Shown here piece by piece: positions 1 to 5,514 of a DNA stretch of 9,197 nt. The stretch is from NCBI GenBank assembly GCA_937958375.1, contig CALGNY010000219.1, forward strand, positions 1-9,197, read 5' to 3'. A program made the translations under genes and the position numbers. Source of the DNA: an uncultured Bacillaceae bacterium (GTDB taxonomy: Bacteria > Bacillota > Bacilli > Bacillales > Alkalibacillaceae). Each line of letters starts with the position of its first letter. Position 1 is the first letter of the stretch. The notes beneath the pieces are model-generated. The model saw nothing but the letters and a program-made list of their open reading frames with translations, did not search any database and had not been told where the DNA came from.

Positions 1-90
1 GTTGAGCGAGCAAAAAATGGATTTCAACGCACTGACATGGCTTCTCATGAGCACCCAAAATTTAGACCTCAACGCAGTGATCAACGGATA
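1..90. repeat. Degenerate 45-bp direct repeat, two copies
   Basis: Bases 1-45 and 46-90 align at an offset of 45. TGAGC occurs at 3-7 and 48-52, and CAACGCA at 25-31 and 70-76, with about two thirds of the intervening bases matching. One frame (bases 2-91, ending in TAA at 89-91) is open and would give two similar 15-residue segments containing DFNAL and DLNAV. A second frame is open to a TGA at 112-114 that overlaps the ribH start as ATGA. Neither tail resembles the usual end of RibBA, the expected upstream riboflavin gene. This may be the repetitive C-terminus of a truncated upstream gene or a non-coding intergenic repeat; the window edge prevents a decision. Confidence 0.45.
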
Positions 91-110
91 ATTAAAGGGA
101 GGAAACGAAG

Positions 111-578
111 ATGAAAACTTATGAAGGAAGTTTAGTTGGTACGGGACTTAAAATTGCGGTGGTCGTCGGCCGTTTTAATGAATTCATTAATGAAAGATTA
201 TTGGATGGTGCGGTAAGTGCACTCAAACGTCATGGCGTGAATGAAGACGATATCGAAATCGCTTGGGTGCCAGGCGCATACGAAATTCCATTGGCTTCAA
301 AGAAACTTGCTGAAACTGGAAAATACGATGCGATCGTAACCCTTGGGTCTGTCATTCGTGGCGCAACCCCTCATTTTGAATATGTGAGTGGGGAAGTATC
401 AAGCGGCGTTTCTTCCGTCAGTAAAGAAACCGGTGTGCCGACGATCTTTGGTGTCTTGACGACTGACACCATTGAGCAAGCGATTGAACGGGCCGGCACA
501 AAAGCAGGAAACAAAGGTTATGATTGTGCGATTGCCGCAATCGAAATGGCGAATTTACTGAAAGAAATCAATAGTTAA
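111..578 (+). CDS. ribH: 6,7-dimethyl-8-ribityllumazine synthase (RibH)
   Basis: Lumazine synthase, the penultimate enzyme of riboflavin synthesis in the cytoplasm. It condenses 5-amino-6-(D-ribitylamino)uracil with 3,4-dihydroxy-2-butanone 4-phosphate. The 155-residue length is normal for the family. Visible motifs are RFNEFI (21-26, the aromatic residue that stacks on the pyrimidine), PGAYEIP (54-60), the VIRGATPHF segment with catalytic His88, GVLTTDT (114-120), and RAGTKAGNKG starting at Arg127, which binds phosphate. In Bacillus the protein forms a 60-subunit capsid around riboflavin synthase. A strong GGGAGG site at 97-102 lies 8 bases before the ATG. In Bacillus ribH is the last structural gene of an operon under an FMN riboswitch; that leader would lie outside this window. 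No clear terminator follows. The assignment is firm. Confidence 0.97.
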   Translation: MKTYEGSLVGTGLKIAVVVGRFNEFINERLLDGAVSALKRHGVNEDDIEIAWVPGAYEIPLASKKLAETGKYDAIVTLGSVIRGATPHFEYVSGEVSSGVSSVSKETGVPTIFGVLTTDTIEQAIERAGTKAGNKGYDCAIAAIEMANLLKEINS

Positions 579-605
579 ATTGTCAAAAAGGTGAAACATT
601 CGGTT

Positions 606-634
606 TTAAACGCGGATTTTCTCTATGTTATACT
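606..634 (+). promoter_or_regulatory. Extended -10 sigma-A promoter for the 671 gene
   Basis: TGTTATACT (626-634) is a near-consensus extended -10 element. Seventeen bases upstream is a weak -35 (TTAAAC, 606-611). Transcription would start near 641, about 30 bases before the ATG at 671. This gives the small membrane protein gene its own promoter, separate from ribH. Confidence 0.55.
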
Positions 635-670
635 GAAATTAATGACATAGACGAAAAGAAGGTGTTTTCG

Positions 671-886
671 ATGTATTTTCCACTATTGATGCCTTTTCTC
701 TATTTTCCTGAAGATAAATCCGAATATGTTCCAGCACTTATTACGATGCTGATTTTCTTGATTATTGCCATTGGTGCATTTATTTTAATTAAAAAAATCT
801 CGAAGAAACAAGAAGATAAATTTAATGAGGAATATCATTCGGTGATCAAAGAGAATGAGCACAAAGAACAAACGAATAATTCTTAA
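671..886 (+). CDS. Small single-pass membrane protein, unknown function
   Basis: A 71-residue protein that I do not recognise. The start is set at ATG 671 because AAGAAGG (655-661) sits 9 bases upstream; the GTG at 662 overlaps this site. The N-terminus is short and proline/aromatic rich (MYFPLLMPFLYFPEDK). One hydrophobic helix follows at about residues 22-41, then a lysine-rich stretch (IKKISKK), and a hydrophilic tail rich in Glu, Lys and Asn. By the positive-inside rule the charged C-terminal third is probably cytoplasmic. It has its own extended -10 promoter and a strong terminator directly after the stop codon, so it is a monocistronic unit. Promoter, binding site and terminator together support a real gene despite its size. 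Confidence 0.72.
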   Translation: MYFPLLMPFLYFPEDKSEYVPALITMLIFLIIAIGAFILIKKISKKQEDKFNEEYHSVIKENEHKEQTNNS

Positions 887-890
887 GCGT

Positions 891-923
891 TACACCCACA
901 ACTCTTGGTGGGTGTATTTTTTT
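891..923 (+). terminator. Intrinsic terminator after the 671 gene
   Basis: Perfect 9-bp stem TACACCCAC (891-899) and GTGGGTGTA (908-916), with an 8-base loop, followed by seven T (917-923). It begins 5 bases after the stop codon. In the minus direction the stem lacks a T-tract, so it probably ends plus-strand transcription only. Confidence 0.9.
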
Positions 924-1333
924 CAATGAATTTCACTCATATAGCCTTCTACCCACTCCATATCAATTGGCCCATTCACAAGTTCATAATAGGCATCATC
1001 AGCTATTAACCGTTCCTCAAAAATCCCTATTACGGAAGGGTTCTCACCATAGACTACCAGATAAAATCCATCTTCATTACTGACATCGGTATCCCAATCA
1101 CTGCTTTTCATTTTTTTGACACTGTATTGACTCAAAAAATCCATCAATTCTTCTGCTTTCATTCTGTCCTCTACTCGCAAATGACTATCGTAATTAAATT
1201 CCATCATATGAAAATTAGTCGGGCTAAAACCAATCAATTCATCTAACGCTTTTTCTCTATGTTCGTCATATATGTTGTAAGCGATAAAAATCACAATAAT
1301 CGATGCAACAACGAATAAGCCACGTTTTTTCAT
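923..1333 (-). CDS. Membrane-anchored hypothetical protein, 136 aa
   Basis: Unrecognised protein with a short basic N-terminus (MKKRG), one hydrophobic helix at about residues 5-20, and a hydrophilic, acidic domain of about 110 residues that is probably extracytoplasmic. There is no lipobox cysteine, so it is a signal-anchor or cleaved secreted protein rather than a lipoprotein. The C-terminal half (DGFYLVVYGENPSV, then VNGPIDMEWVEGY) reads like a small beta-rich domain. I recall similar unnamed proteins from other Firmicutes but cannot name a family. The start is well supported: on the minus strand AAGGAG lies 7 bases before the ATG. Its stop codon touches the T-tract of the converging 671 unit. 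No dedicated terminator was seen on its own strand. Confidence 0.75.
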   Translation of the reverse strand: MKKRGLFVVASIIVIFIAYNIYDEHREKALDELIGFSPTNFHMMEFNYDSHLRVEDRMKAEELMDFLSQYSVKKMKSSDWDTDVSNEDGFYLVVYGENPSVIGIFEERLIADDAYYELVNGPIDMEWVEGYMSEIH

Positions 1334-1370
1334 AAAATATCTCCTTCTTTTTTATTTGTTCCTCAAGTAC

Positions 1371-1379
1371 ATTATTTCA
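1371..1379 (-). promoter_or_regulatory. Possible extended -10 promoter for the 923-1333 gene
   Basis: On the minus strand TGAAATAAT (TG, one base, then AATAAT at 1376-1371) resembles an extended -10. No good -35 lies at the right distance. The predicted start gives a leader of about 30 bases. Weak call. Confidence 0.3.
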
Positions 1380-1415
1380 ACAGTTCAGTCGATAGACCTC
1401 TTAAAAATTGAAGAC

Positions 1416-1424
1416 TGGCATAAT
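1416..1424 (+). promoter_or_regulatory. Possible extended -10 promoter for the sodC-like gene
   Basis: TGGCATAAT matches the extended -10 pattern, but no recognisable -35 lies 17 bases upstream. Transcription would start near 1431, giving a leader of about 130 bases that contains the short reading frame and hairpin described separately. Confidence 0.35.
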
Positions 1425-1467
1425 AATAAGGAACATTAAGCTTGATTATTTGGGATTTCCAGGTGAA

Positions 1468-1518
1468 ATGAGCACCATACCACTCACTTCCTCTTCTTTT
1501 TTTGATTACGCCGTTTAA
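1468..1518 (+). CDS. Possible 16-codon leader peptide upstream of the superoxide dismutase gene
   Basis: Short reading frame MSTIPLTSSSFFDYAV, stop TAA at 1516-1518. An AGGTG element (1461-1465) precedes it but lies only 2 bases from the ATG, which is closer than normal, so initiation is uncertain. The stop codon is 2 bases before the 5' arm of a hairpin that contains the ribosome binding site of the downstream gene. A ribosome stopping there would cover that arm and free the site. The frame contains a Ser-Ser-Ser-Phe-Phe run. It may be a chance frame; the position is the main argument for it. Confidence 0.3.
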   Translation: MSTIPLTSSSFFDYAV

Positions 1519-1520
1519 AA

Positions 1521-1553
1521 ACCTCACCAACAAGCCAAACTGTCAGGTGAGGT
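1521..1553 (+). promoter_or_regulatory. Hairpin sequestering the ribosome binding site of the sodC-like gene
   Basis: Perfect 8-bp inverted repeat ACCTCACC (1521-1528) and GGTGAGGT (1546-1553) with a 17-base loop. The ribosome binding site GAGGTG (1549-1554), 8 bases before the ATG at 1563, lies almost wholly in the 3' arm. There is no T-tract, so it is not a terminator. If folded in the mRNA it would block initiation. A copy of CAGGTGA occurs at 1460-1466 as well as 1544-1550, so an upstream GGTGA could compete for the TCACC of the 5' arm. Confidence 0.55.
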
Positions 1554-1562
1554 GGTAAAAAA

Positions 1563-2141
1563 ATGAAACGAGCAATTTTATTTATTTTACTTACAATAGT
1601 TTTGGTAGGTTGCCAATCCAATCAAGAGACCATTGTGGAGACTGACATTTATAATGCTGATTCAGATATTATTGGAAAAGCGACTTTTTCTGAAGATCCA
1701 CAGGGAGTAAAAGTTCAAGTTGCATTGGAAGGGTTAGAGCCGGGCTTTCACGGCATTCATATCCACGAATTCCCTAAATGTGATGGGCCGGATTTTGAGT
1801 CAGCCGGAAACCATTGGACGATTGATGATTCCAAGCATGGCTTGATGCATCCGGAAGGTCCGCATATTGGTGATATGCCGAATATCGAAATCGGCGGAGA
1901 TGGAACCGTAGCTGATTATGAATATGTTTTGCCAGAAGCGACATTGAAAGATGGCAACGGCTCCATGTTTTCGGATGAAGGGAAATCACTGATTATCCAT
2001 TCTGGTCAAGACGACGGCGTGAGCCAGCCGGCAGGAGATTCTGGCGAACGAGTTGCCTGTGCGGTCATTCAGAAAGACACGGAGCGAGAAGATGGCACGA
2101 ATCCAGGTGATCAAGTCGAAAAAGAAGAAGAGGAGTCGTAA
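1563..2141 (+). CDS. sodC: Lipoprotein Cu/Zn superoxide dismutase
   Basis: Converts superoxide to oxygen and hydrogen peroxide outside the membrane. The 192-residue precursor has a signal peptide ending in the lipobox LVGC, so Cys17 is the probable lipidation site. The Cu/Zn SOD domain spans about residues 25-170. Expected copper ligands are His66, His68, His84 (bridging) and His136. Zinc ligands are His84, His92, His101 and Asp104. Cys73 and Cys166 fit the conserved disulfide, and Arg163 the active-site arginine. All metal ligands are present, whereas the B. subtilis relative YojM is known to lack part of the copper site, so this copy is predicted to be active. An acidic tail of about 20 residues (ending KEEEES) follows the domain. 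The gene is preceded by a hairpin covering its ribosome binding site and followed by a bidirectional terminator. Confidence 0.93.
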   Translation: MKRAILFILLTIVLVGCQSNQETIVETDIYNADSDIIGKATFSEDPQGVKVQVALEGLEPGFHGIHIHEFPKCDGPDFESAGNHWTIDDSKHGLMHPEGPHIGDMPNIEIGGDGTVADYEYVLPEATLKDGNGSMFSDEGKSLIIHSGQDDGVSQPAGDSGERVACAVIQKDTEREDGTNPGDQVEKEEEES

Positions 2142-2203
2142 TAGGGATCTAATCTAACGAAAGGCTGTCTCCAATTATGTGAGAAGTTCAGTTTTGGGCT
2201 AAT

Positions 2204-2247
2204 AAAAATGGGCATTGAATTGTATAGCAATTTGATGCCCATTTTTT
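2204..2247. terminator. Bidirectional intrinsic terminator between converging genes
   Basis: Long stem with arms 2204-2222 and 2228-2247 and a 5-base loop. ATGGGCAT pairs with ATGCCCAT, two G-T wobbles follow, then AATTG pairs with CAATT. The plus strand ends in TTTTTT (2242-2247). On the minus strand the stem is followed by TTTTTATT, so it can also stop the gene at 2264-2464. Confidence 0.88.
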
Positions 2248-2263
2248 ATTGAGTTAACAATAG

Positions 2264-2464
2264 TCATTGCTTGGAAGCCCACTTTAACCCTCTTACGAAA
2301 GAGTCAATCACCCATTCATTTTTGTCTAATATAAAATGACCTACAATCATTGATAGAAGGTACGCTATGGTTGGTGTATCTGTTTTAAACAAGTTAGCAA
2401 CGATTAAAAAGAGTAAGGTAGATACAATGACTAAAGTGAATAAGTAGGCAAGTCCTCTCTCCAC
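2264..2464 (-). CDS. Small two-helix membrane protein, unknown function
   Basis: About 66 residues, unrecognised. Two hydrophobic helices are visible: one near the N-terminus (LFTLVIVSTLLFLIVANLF) and one in the middle (IAYLLSMIVGHFIL), followed by a polar tail ending KWASKQ. Both likely starts are GTG. The GTG at 2473 would lie only 1 base after the GGGGAG site, while the GTG at 2464 lies 10 bases after it, so the shorter form is preferred. An extended -10 promoter upstream and the shared terminator downstream complete a monocistronic unit. Confidence 0.6.
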   Translation of the reverse strand: MERGLAYLFTLVIVSTLLFLIVANLFKTDTPTIAYLLSMIVGHFILDKNEWVIDSFVRGLKWASKQ

Positions 2465-2514
2465 AATATTCACACTCCCCTATAAAATTTGCTTCTTCCG
2501 TATTTATTAAGAAT

Positions 2515-2523
2515 ATTTTACCA
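2515..2523 (-). promoter_or_regulatory. Extended -10 promoter for the 2264-2464 gene
   Basis: On the minus strand TGGTAAAAT (2523-2515) is a good extended -10. The -35 position is poor. The inferred leader is about 45 bases. Confidence 0.45.
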
Positions 2524-2584
2524 TCTTAATTCCGGATTTCCTAATATTCTTTCAATTATATGTTTAAATTTAGCGCCAGTCACC

Positions 2585-2613
2585 TTGATAACCCCTGGTA
2601 TCTTTTGTAAAGT
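2585..2613 (+). promoter_or_regulatory. Sigma-A promoter for the 2651 gene
   Basis: TTGATA (2585-2590), 17-base spacer, TAAAGT (2608-2613). Transcription would begin near 2620, about 30 bases before the ATG at 2651. A short direct repeat, TTAGAC at 2614-2619 and 2623-2628, lies at the start region; no regulator can be assigned. Confidence 0.65.
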
Positions 2614-2650
2614 TAGACTAATTAGACTTTTTTAATGAAGGAGGTTGCGG

Positions 2651-2974
2651 ATGAATACTGATCCCTCGCTTCAGTTGAAGTTGTTGGTTTTCATTTTAAT
2701 TATTGCGAGTCTACTTTTTCTAAGGTTGCCTACCGTCTTTCAAAAAAATAAGCTATATGGCAGCGTGTTGGTTATATTCATCCTTCTTGCTGGAGCCTTC
2801 CATGTAAACAGAGGGTTTAATCTCTCTGCAACGATGGGAGTTATTATTCTAATCATCTACATTACCCTCGCAACAGCAAGTTTTTTCAAATACAAAACTA
2901 TTTTGAAAAAAACTTTAATTTCATTGTATAATGGAGAAAAAGCAAGGGATGGGGACGAGAAAATTGCAAATTGA
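2651..2974 (+). CDS. Small three-helix membrane protein, unknown function
   Basis: A 107-residue protein I do not recognise. Three hydrophobic segments lie at about residues 9-26, 35-50 and 57-78, followed by a basic/polar tail (KKTLISLYNGEKARDGDEK). The start at ATG 2651 is set by a perfect AAGGAGG at 2638-2644 with a 6-base spacer; the in-frame TTG at 2645 touches that site and is not used. Its 3' end overlaps the 5' end of the DUF7010-type gene, and the promoter of that gene lies inside this coding sequence. It may still be partly co-transcribed with the genes downstream. Confidence 0.72.
   Translation: MNTDPSLQLKLLVFILIIASLLFLRLPTVFQKNKLYGSVLVIFILLAGAFHVNRGFNLSATMGVIILIIYITLATASFFKYKTILKKTLISLYNGEKARDGDEKIAN
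2903..2932 (+). promoter_or_regulatory. Sigma-A promoter inside the end of the 2651 gene
   Basis: TTGAAA (2903-2908), 18-base spacer, consensus TATAAT (2927-2932). It would start transcription near 2939, serving the DUF7010-type gene. This places the ATG at 2931 upstream of the transcript start. Confidence 0.65.
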
Positions 2975-3518
2975 AGAAGCGAAACGTGATGCTGCCATAC
3001 GGGGGAAAAAGGGTGTCTCATTTATTTTGGCAGGAACACTGGTTTGGATTCTAATCACGATTGTATTTTACATACCTAATTTGACGTTAGAAACCAAAAA
3101 TATATTGATGTTAATCGCAACGGGAAGTATGTTTCCAATGGCGGTCGCCATGTCAACACTCGTAAAAGCTGATTGGAAACTAGACGGAAACCCGTTAAAT
3201 ATGCTTGGTTTGATCATTAACCTGGCTCAATTCGCGTATTTTCCGTTCATTTTTTGGGCATTTGCGCATTCGCCTGAACAAATGGTATTGTTTTTCGCGA
3301 TTATTACTGCGGCACATTTTTTCCTATATGGGTGGTATTATGAATCAAAGGCGTATTATGTCATGGCACCCGTTGTTTCGGTTTTGATTACGGCGGTAGG
3401 TTGGAATCTGGAAGCCAGACAACTATGGTTAGTTCCTGCTGTGATGGTTGTGTCATTGATTGTTTTGTCTACTTGGATCATGGTCGAAAATAAACAAATA
3501 GCTATGAAGGAAGCCTAA
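2964..3518 (+). CDS. DUF7010-like multi-pass membrane protein
   Basis: Polytopic membrane protein with about six hydrophobic helices and a short charged N-terminus (QIEEAKRDAAIRGKKG). The pattern IEEAKRD..RGKKG, then NMLGLIINLAQFAYFPFIFWAFA, then AAHFFLYGWYY and AYYVMAPVVS resembles the uncharacterised family I know as DUF7010; the match is from memory and no function is established. Three starts compete: ATG 2931 and ATG 2949 extend the protein, but the promoter at 2903-2932 would begin transcripts after 2931, and 2949 would leave almost no leader. TTG 2964, preceded by GGGG (2951-2954), gives the family-like N-terminus and a 184-residue protein. If transcription comes from the upstream gene, the longer form (195 residues) is possible. 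A terminator overlaps its stop codon. Confidence 0.78.
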   Translation: MQIEEAKRDAAIRGKKGVSFILAGTLVWILITIVFYIPNLTLETKNILMLIATGSMFPMAVAMSTLVKADWKLDGNPLNMLGLIINLAQFAYFPFIFWAFAHSPEQMVLFFAIITAAHFFLYGWYYESKAYYVMAPVVSVLITAVGWNLEARQLWLVPAVMVVSLIVLSTWIMVENKQIAMKEA

Positions 3519-3543
3519 TTGCATCGTGTGATTAGGCTTTTTG
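3511..3543 (+). terminator. Intrinsic terminator overlapping the stop of the DUF7010-type gene
   Basis: Perfect 9-bp stem AAGCCTAAT (3511-3519) and ATTAGGCTT (3531-3539), with an 11-base loop, then a short T-run interrupted by G. The TAA stop (3516-3518) is inside the 5' arm, so a translating ribosome reaching the stop may disturb folding. Confidence 0.8.
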
Positions 3544-3573
3544 TTCATTTTTCTTCGATAGGAGTGAATCACC

Positions 3574-3903
3574 ATGGAAGATCAAATGGTTTTGATGATC
3601 ATCATGACAGTAACCATTTTAGTATTTGTTCTTATAGGGCTTCTTTTTATCAACGGGAAAGGTGATTGGCTCATTGCCGGCTACAACACGATGCCAGCCG
3701 AACAAAAGGATACATACGATACACCTGCACTGTTGAAATTCATGGGGAAAACCATGTTTGCGTTAGCTTTTTGGATGGTGTGGTGGATGGTCAGTGTGCT
3801 GAGTGGGTTGGATTGGATCTTTGCGGTTAGTCTGGTCCTGTTTATCGGCACCGTGGCGTTTTCGATTATTTATATAAATACGGGAAACAGGTTCAAAAAG
3901 TAA
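3574..3903 (+). CDS. DUF3784-family small membrane protein
   Basis: A 109-residue membrane protein with three hydrophobic segments (about 6-26, 57-77 and 80-101). The segment GKGDWLIAGYNTMPAEQKDTYD between helices 1 and 2 is the signature I associate with DUF3784, a family of unknown function common in Firmicutes. The AGGAG at 3560-3564, 9 bases before the ATG, supports the start. The terminator just upstream separates it from the DUF7010-type gene; no convincing promoter of its own was found in the 55-base gap, so read-through from upstream is likely. The next gene starts 26 bases after its stop and is probably in the same transcript. Confidence 0.85.
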   Translation: MEDQMVLMIIMTVTILVFVLIGLLFINGKGDWLIAGYNTMPAEQKDTYDTPALLKFMGKTMFALAFWMVWWMVSVLSGLDWIFAVSLVLFIGTVAFSIIYINTGNRFKK

Positions 3904-3929
3904 ACCTATTTGAAATGGGAGGGATCTCC

Positions 3930-4199
3930 ATGAAGCGGACTGATTTTTTAGGAGCGACATTCTTGATTTCAGGGGTGATGTTATATGGCATCATCCACTT
4001 TGCGATTGCTAATCATATCCCAAGTATGAACGGATGGAGTGATCCACCAGGAAAAATGCAACAAGCTCGGGATGAAATTATGGTCAATGTCCCTTATTTC
4101 TTAAGTATAATTTTAATCATCGTTGGGTTTATATTTTTATTTTTCAAAGAAACCAAACGTCTCACTAAACGCTTACTCCACAACTTATATAAAGATTGA
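3930..4199 (+). CDS. Small two-helix membrane protein, unknown function
   Basis: An 89-residue protein, not recognised as a named family. It has an N-terminal helix (about 8-28), a polar loop of about 25 residues containing NGWSDPPGKMQQARDEI, a second helix (about 55-74) and a basic tail (KETKRLTKRLLHNLYKD), so both termini are probably cytoplasmic and the loop is outside. ATG 3930 is chosen because GGGAGG (3917-3922) lies 7 bases upstream; the frame is open to 3915 but that ATG overlaps this site. It is probably co-transcribed with the DUF3784-type gene and ends at a terminator shared with patB. Confidence 0.72.
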   Translation: MKRTDFLGATFLISGVMLYGIIHFAIANHIPSMNGWSDPPGKMQQARDEIMVNVPYFLSIILIIVGFIFLFFKETKRLTKRLLHNLYKD

Positions 4200-4200
4200 A

Positions 4201-4233
4201 AAAACAAAAAGAGCTTGGAACTCCAAGCCCTTT
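4201..4233. terminator. Bidirectional intrinsic terminator shared with patB
   Basis: Twelve-base arms AAAGAGCTTGGA (4208-4219) and TCCAAGCCCTTT (4222-4233) pair with one G-T wobble. On the minus strand the stem is followed by TTTTTGTTTTTT, an excellent patB terminator. On the plus strand the tail is CTTTCATTTT, weaker but usable for the 3930 gene. Confidence 0.88.
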
Positions 4234-4237
4234 CATT

Positions 4238-5404
4238 TTAAGAGAACGCCTTGATTATTCGATTGACCCCTTCTTCAACGGTTGTTCGCGGTGCAGCGAT
4301 ATTCATTCGCATAAATTGTTCACCTTGTTTACCGAAAGTCGTGCCATCGTTCAATCCGACTTTTGCTTCTTCAATCAATTTTTTCTTCAAATCATCATGC
4401 GCTAAACCAACTTCAGAAAAATCAATCCAAACGAGGTACGTACCTTCTGAACGGATTGGACGGATCGGTAGGCCACTTTCACGAAATCGTTCGATCACTA
4501 AATCCCGATTTGACTCAACCGTTTGATTTAAGTCTTCCAGCCACTGCTCACCTGATTCGTAGACCGTTTGCATGGCCGTATAGGCGAAGGTGTTCAGCAT
4601 GCCGATTCCTTGTTTCTGCAATTGTTGATCCAATTCCTGTTTTTTCTCCTCATTCGGTGAAACGATAAATGATGCTTGCAATCCAGCGATGTTGAACGTT
4701 TTCGATGGAGCCATCAATGTGAAGGTCAGCTCACGCACTTTTTCGTTCACGCGAATCGCTGGATAGTGCTTCGCGTCCGAAAAAATCACGTCCGAATGAA
4801 TTTCATCTGAAAACAGATAGACGCCATATTTCACACAGAGATCGGTCAATTGTTTCATTTCTTCTTCCGTCCAGACACGGCCGATTGGATTGTGTGGACT
4901 ACATAAAAGCAGAGCCTTTGCGCCGCCTTTGAATAATTCTTCGAGCTCACCAAAATTCATTTCATACCCGTTATCGCCCTCGACCAATGGGTTTTCGATA
5001 ATCGTCCGGTTATGTGATTTGATGACAGAGAAGAATGGTGGATAGACTGGCGGTTGAATCACAATCTGATCGCCTTCTTCCGTGAAAGCTTGGATAATCG
5101 CATGGAGACCAGGAATGACACCTGGGCTAAAGCTAAGTAACTTTGTATCAATCTCAGTCTGGTGACGATTCTTCACCCAATTTTGAATCGCATTCAGAAG
5201 ATCATCACCATAAATCGTATACCCATATGCATTATGTTCCGCTCGCTTGATGAGTGCATCCTTCAATGCTGGTGGTGCAGCGAAGTCCATATCCGCCACC
5301 CACATCGGCAATACATCGTCTGTCCCAAAAACTTGCTTCCGTGCATCCCATTTGGCGGAATTCGTGTTCTTTCGATCAATTCCTTGTTCAAATAGTTCAT
5401 CCAT
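4238..5404 (-). CDS. patB: PatB/MalY-type PLP-dependent C-S lyase (cystathionine beta-lyase)
   Basis: Fold-type I pyridoxal-phosphate enzyme of the PatB/MalY group. It cleaves C-S bonds of cystathionine and related cysteine conjugates to a thiol, pyruvate and ammonia, and acts in the cytoplasm. The 388 residues match the family length. Visible features are the N-terminal segment KWD and PMWVADMDF (33-41, substrate pocket), YGYTIYG (60-66), SPHNPIGR (Asn172 contacts the cofactor), SDEIHSD (Asp200 and His203), the Schiff-base lysine Lys235 in APSKTFNIAG, and the C-terminal Arg366 expected to bind the substrate carboxylate. GGAGGGG lies 8 bases upstream of the ATG. B. subtilis also has patB in the neighbourhood of yugI. 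The gene is divergent from yugI, and its leader contains an intrinsic terminator. The physiological substrate cannot be told from sequence; aminotransferase activity is less likely. Confidence 0.93.
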   Translation of the reverse strand: MDELFEQGIDRKNTNSAKWDARKQVFGTDDVLPMWVADMDFAAPPALKDALIKRAEHNAYGYTIYGDDLLNAIQNWVKNRHQTEIDTKLLSFSPGVIPGLHAIIQAFTEEGDQIVIQPPVYPPFFSVIKSHNRTIIENPLVEGDNGYEMNFGELEELFKGGAKALLLCSPHNPIGRVWTEEEMKQLTDLCVKYGVYLFSDEIHSDVIFSDAKHYPAIRVNEKVRELTFTLMAPSKTFNIAGLQASFIVSPNEEKKQELDQQLQKQGIGMLNTFAYTAMQTVYESGEQWLEDLNQTVESNRDLVIERFRESGLPIRPIRSEGTYLVWIDFSEVGLAHDDLKKKLIEEAKVGLNDGTTFGKQGEQFMRMNIAAPRTTVEEGVNRIIKAFS

Positions 5405-5440
5405 TTACCTCACCCCTCCATACCCATCTTAATTTAAAGC

Positions 5441-5476
5441 AAAAAAAATGGCAAAGCGGGGGAATCCACTTTGCCA
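5441..5476 (-). terminator. Intrinsic terminator in the patB leader
   Basis: On the minus strand TGGCAAAG (5476-5469) pairs with CTTTGCCA (5456-5449). The stem extends inward by G-T, G-C and G-C, with a loop of six bases, and is followed by eight T (5448-5441). It points toward patB and ends about 37 bases before its start codon. ATTCCCCC occurs twice on this strand, once just upstream of the hairpin and once inside it. It may be an attenuator or a block to transcription arriving from the repeat array. Confidence 0.8.
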
Positions 5477-5508
5477 AAGGGGGAATACGAGAAAGTATTA
5501 CATTACTA

Positions 5509-5514
5509 AGTATA
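5509..5514 (-). promoter_or_regulatory. Possible -10 box for patB
   Basis: TATACT on the minus strand is the best -10 upstream of patB. The -35 position (GGTTTA, 5537-5532) is poor and falls in a GTTTAA-N6-TTAAAC dyad (5519-5536). The transcript would start near 5502 and run straight into the hairpin at 5476. Confidence 0.35.

Noticed and set aside
1460..1500. Terminator formed by GAAATGAG and CTCACTTC followed by T-rich sequence
   Set aside because: The stem has a mismatch, low stability and the T-run is displaced by several bases; at most a weak pause site.
1774..1989. Minus-strand frame inside the SOD gene
   Set aside because: Antisense shadow of a well-supported gene; no ribosome binding site.
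2161..2203. GGCTGTCTCC resembling an insertion-sequence end
   Set aside because: No matching inverted end, target duplication or transposase remnant in the window.
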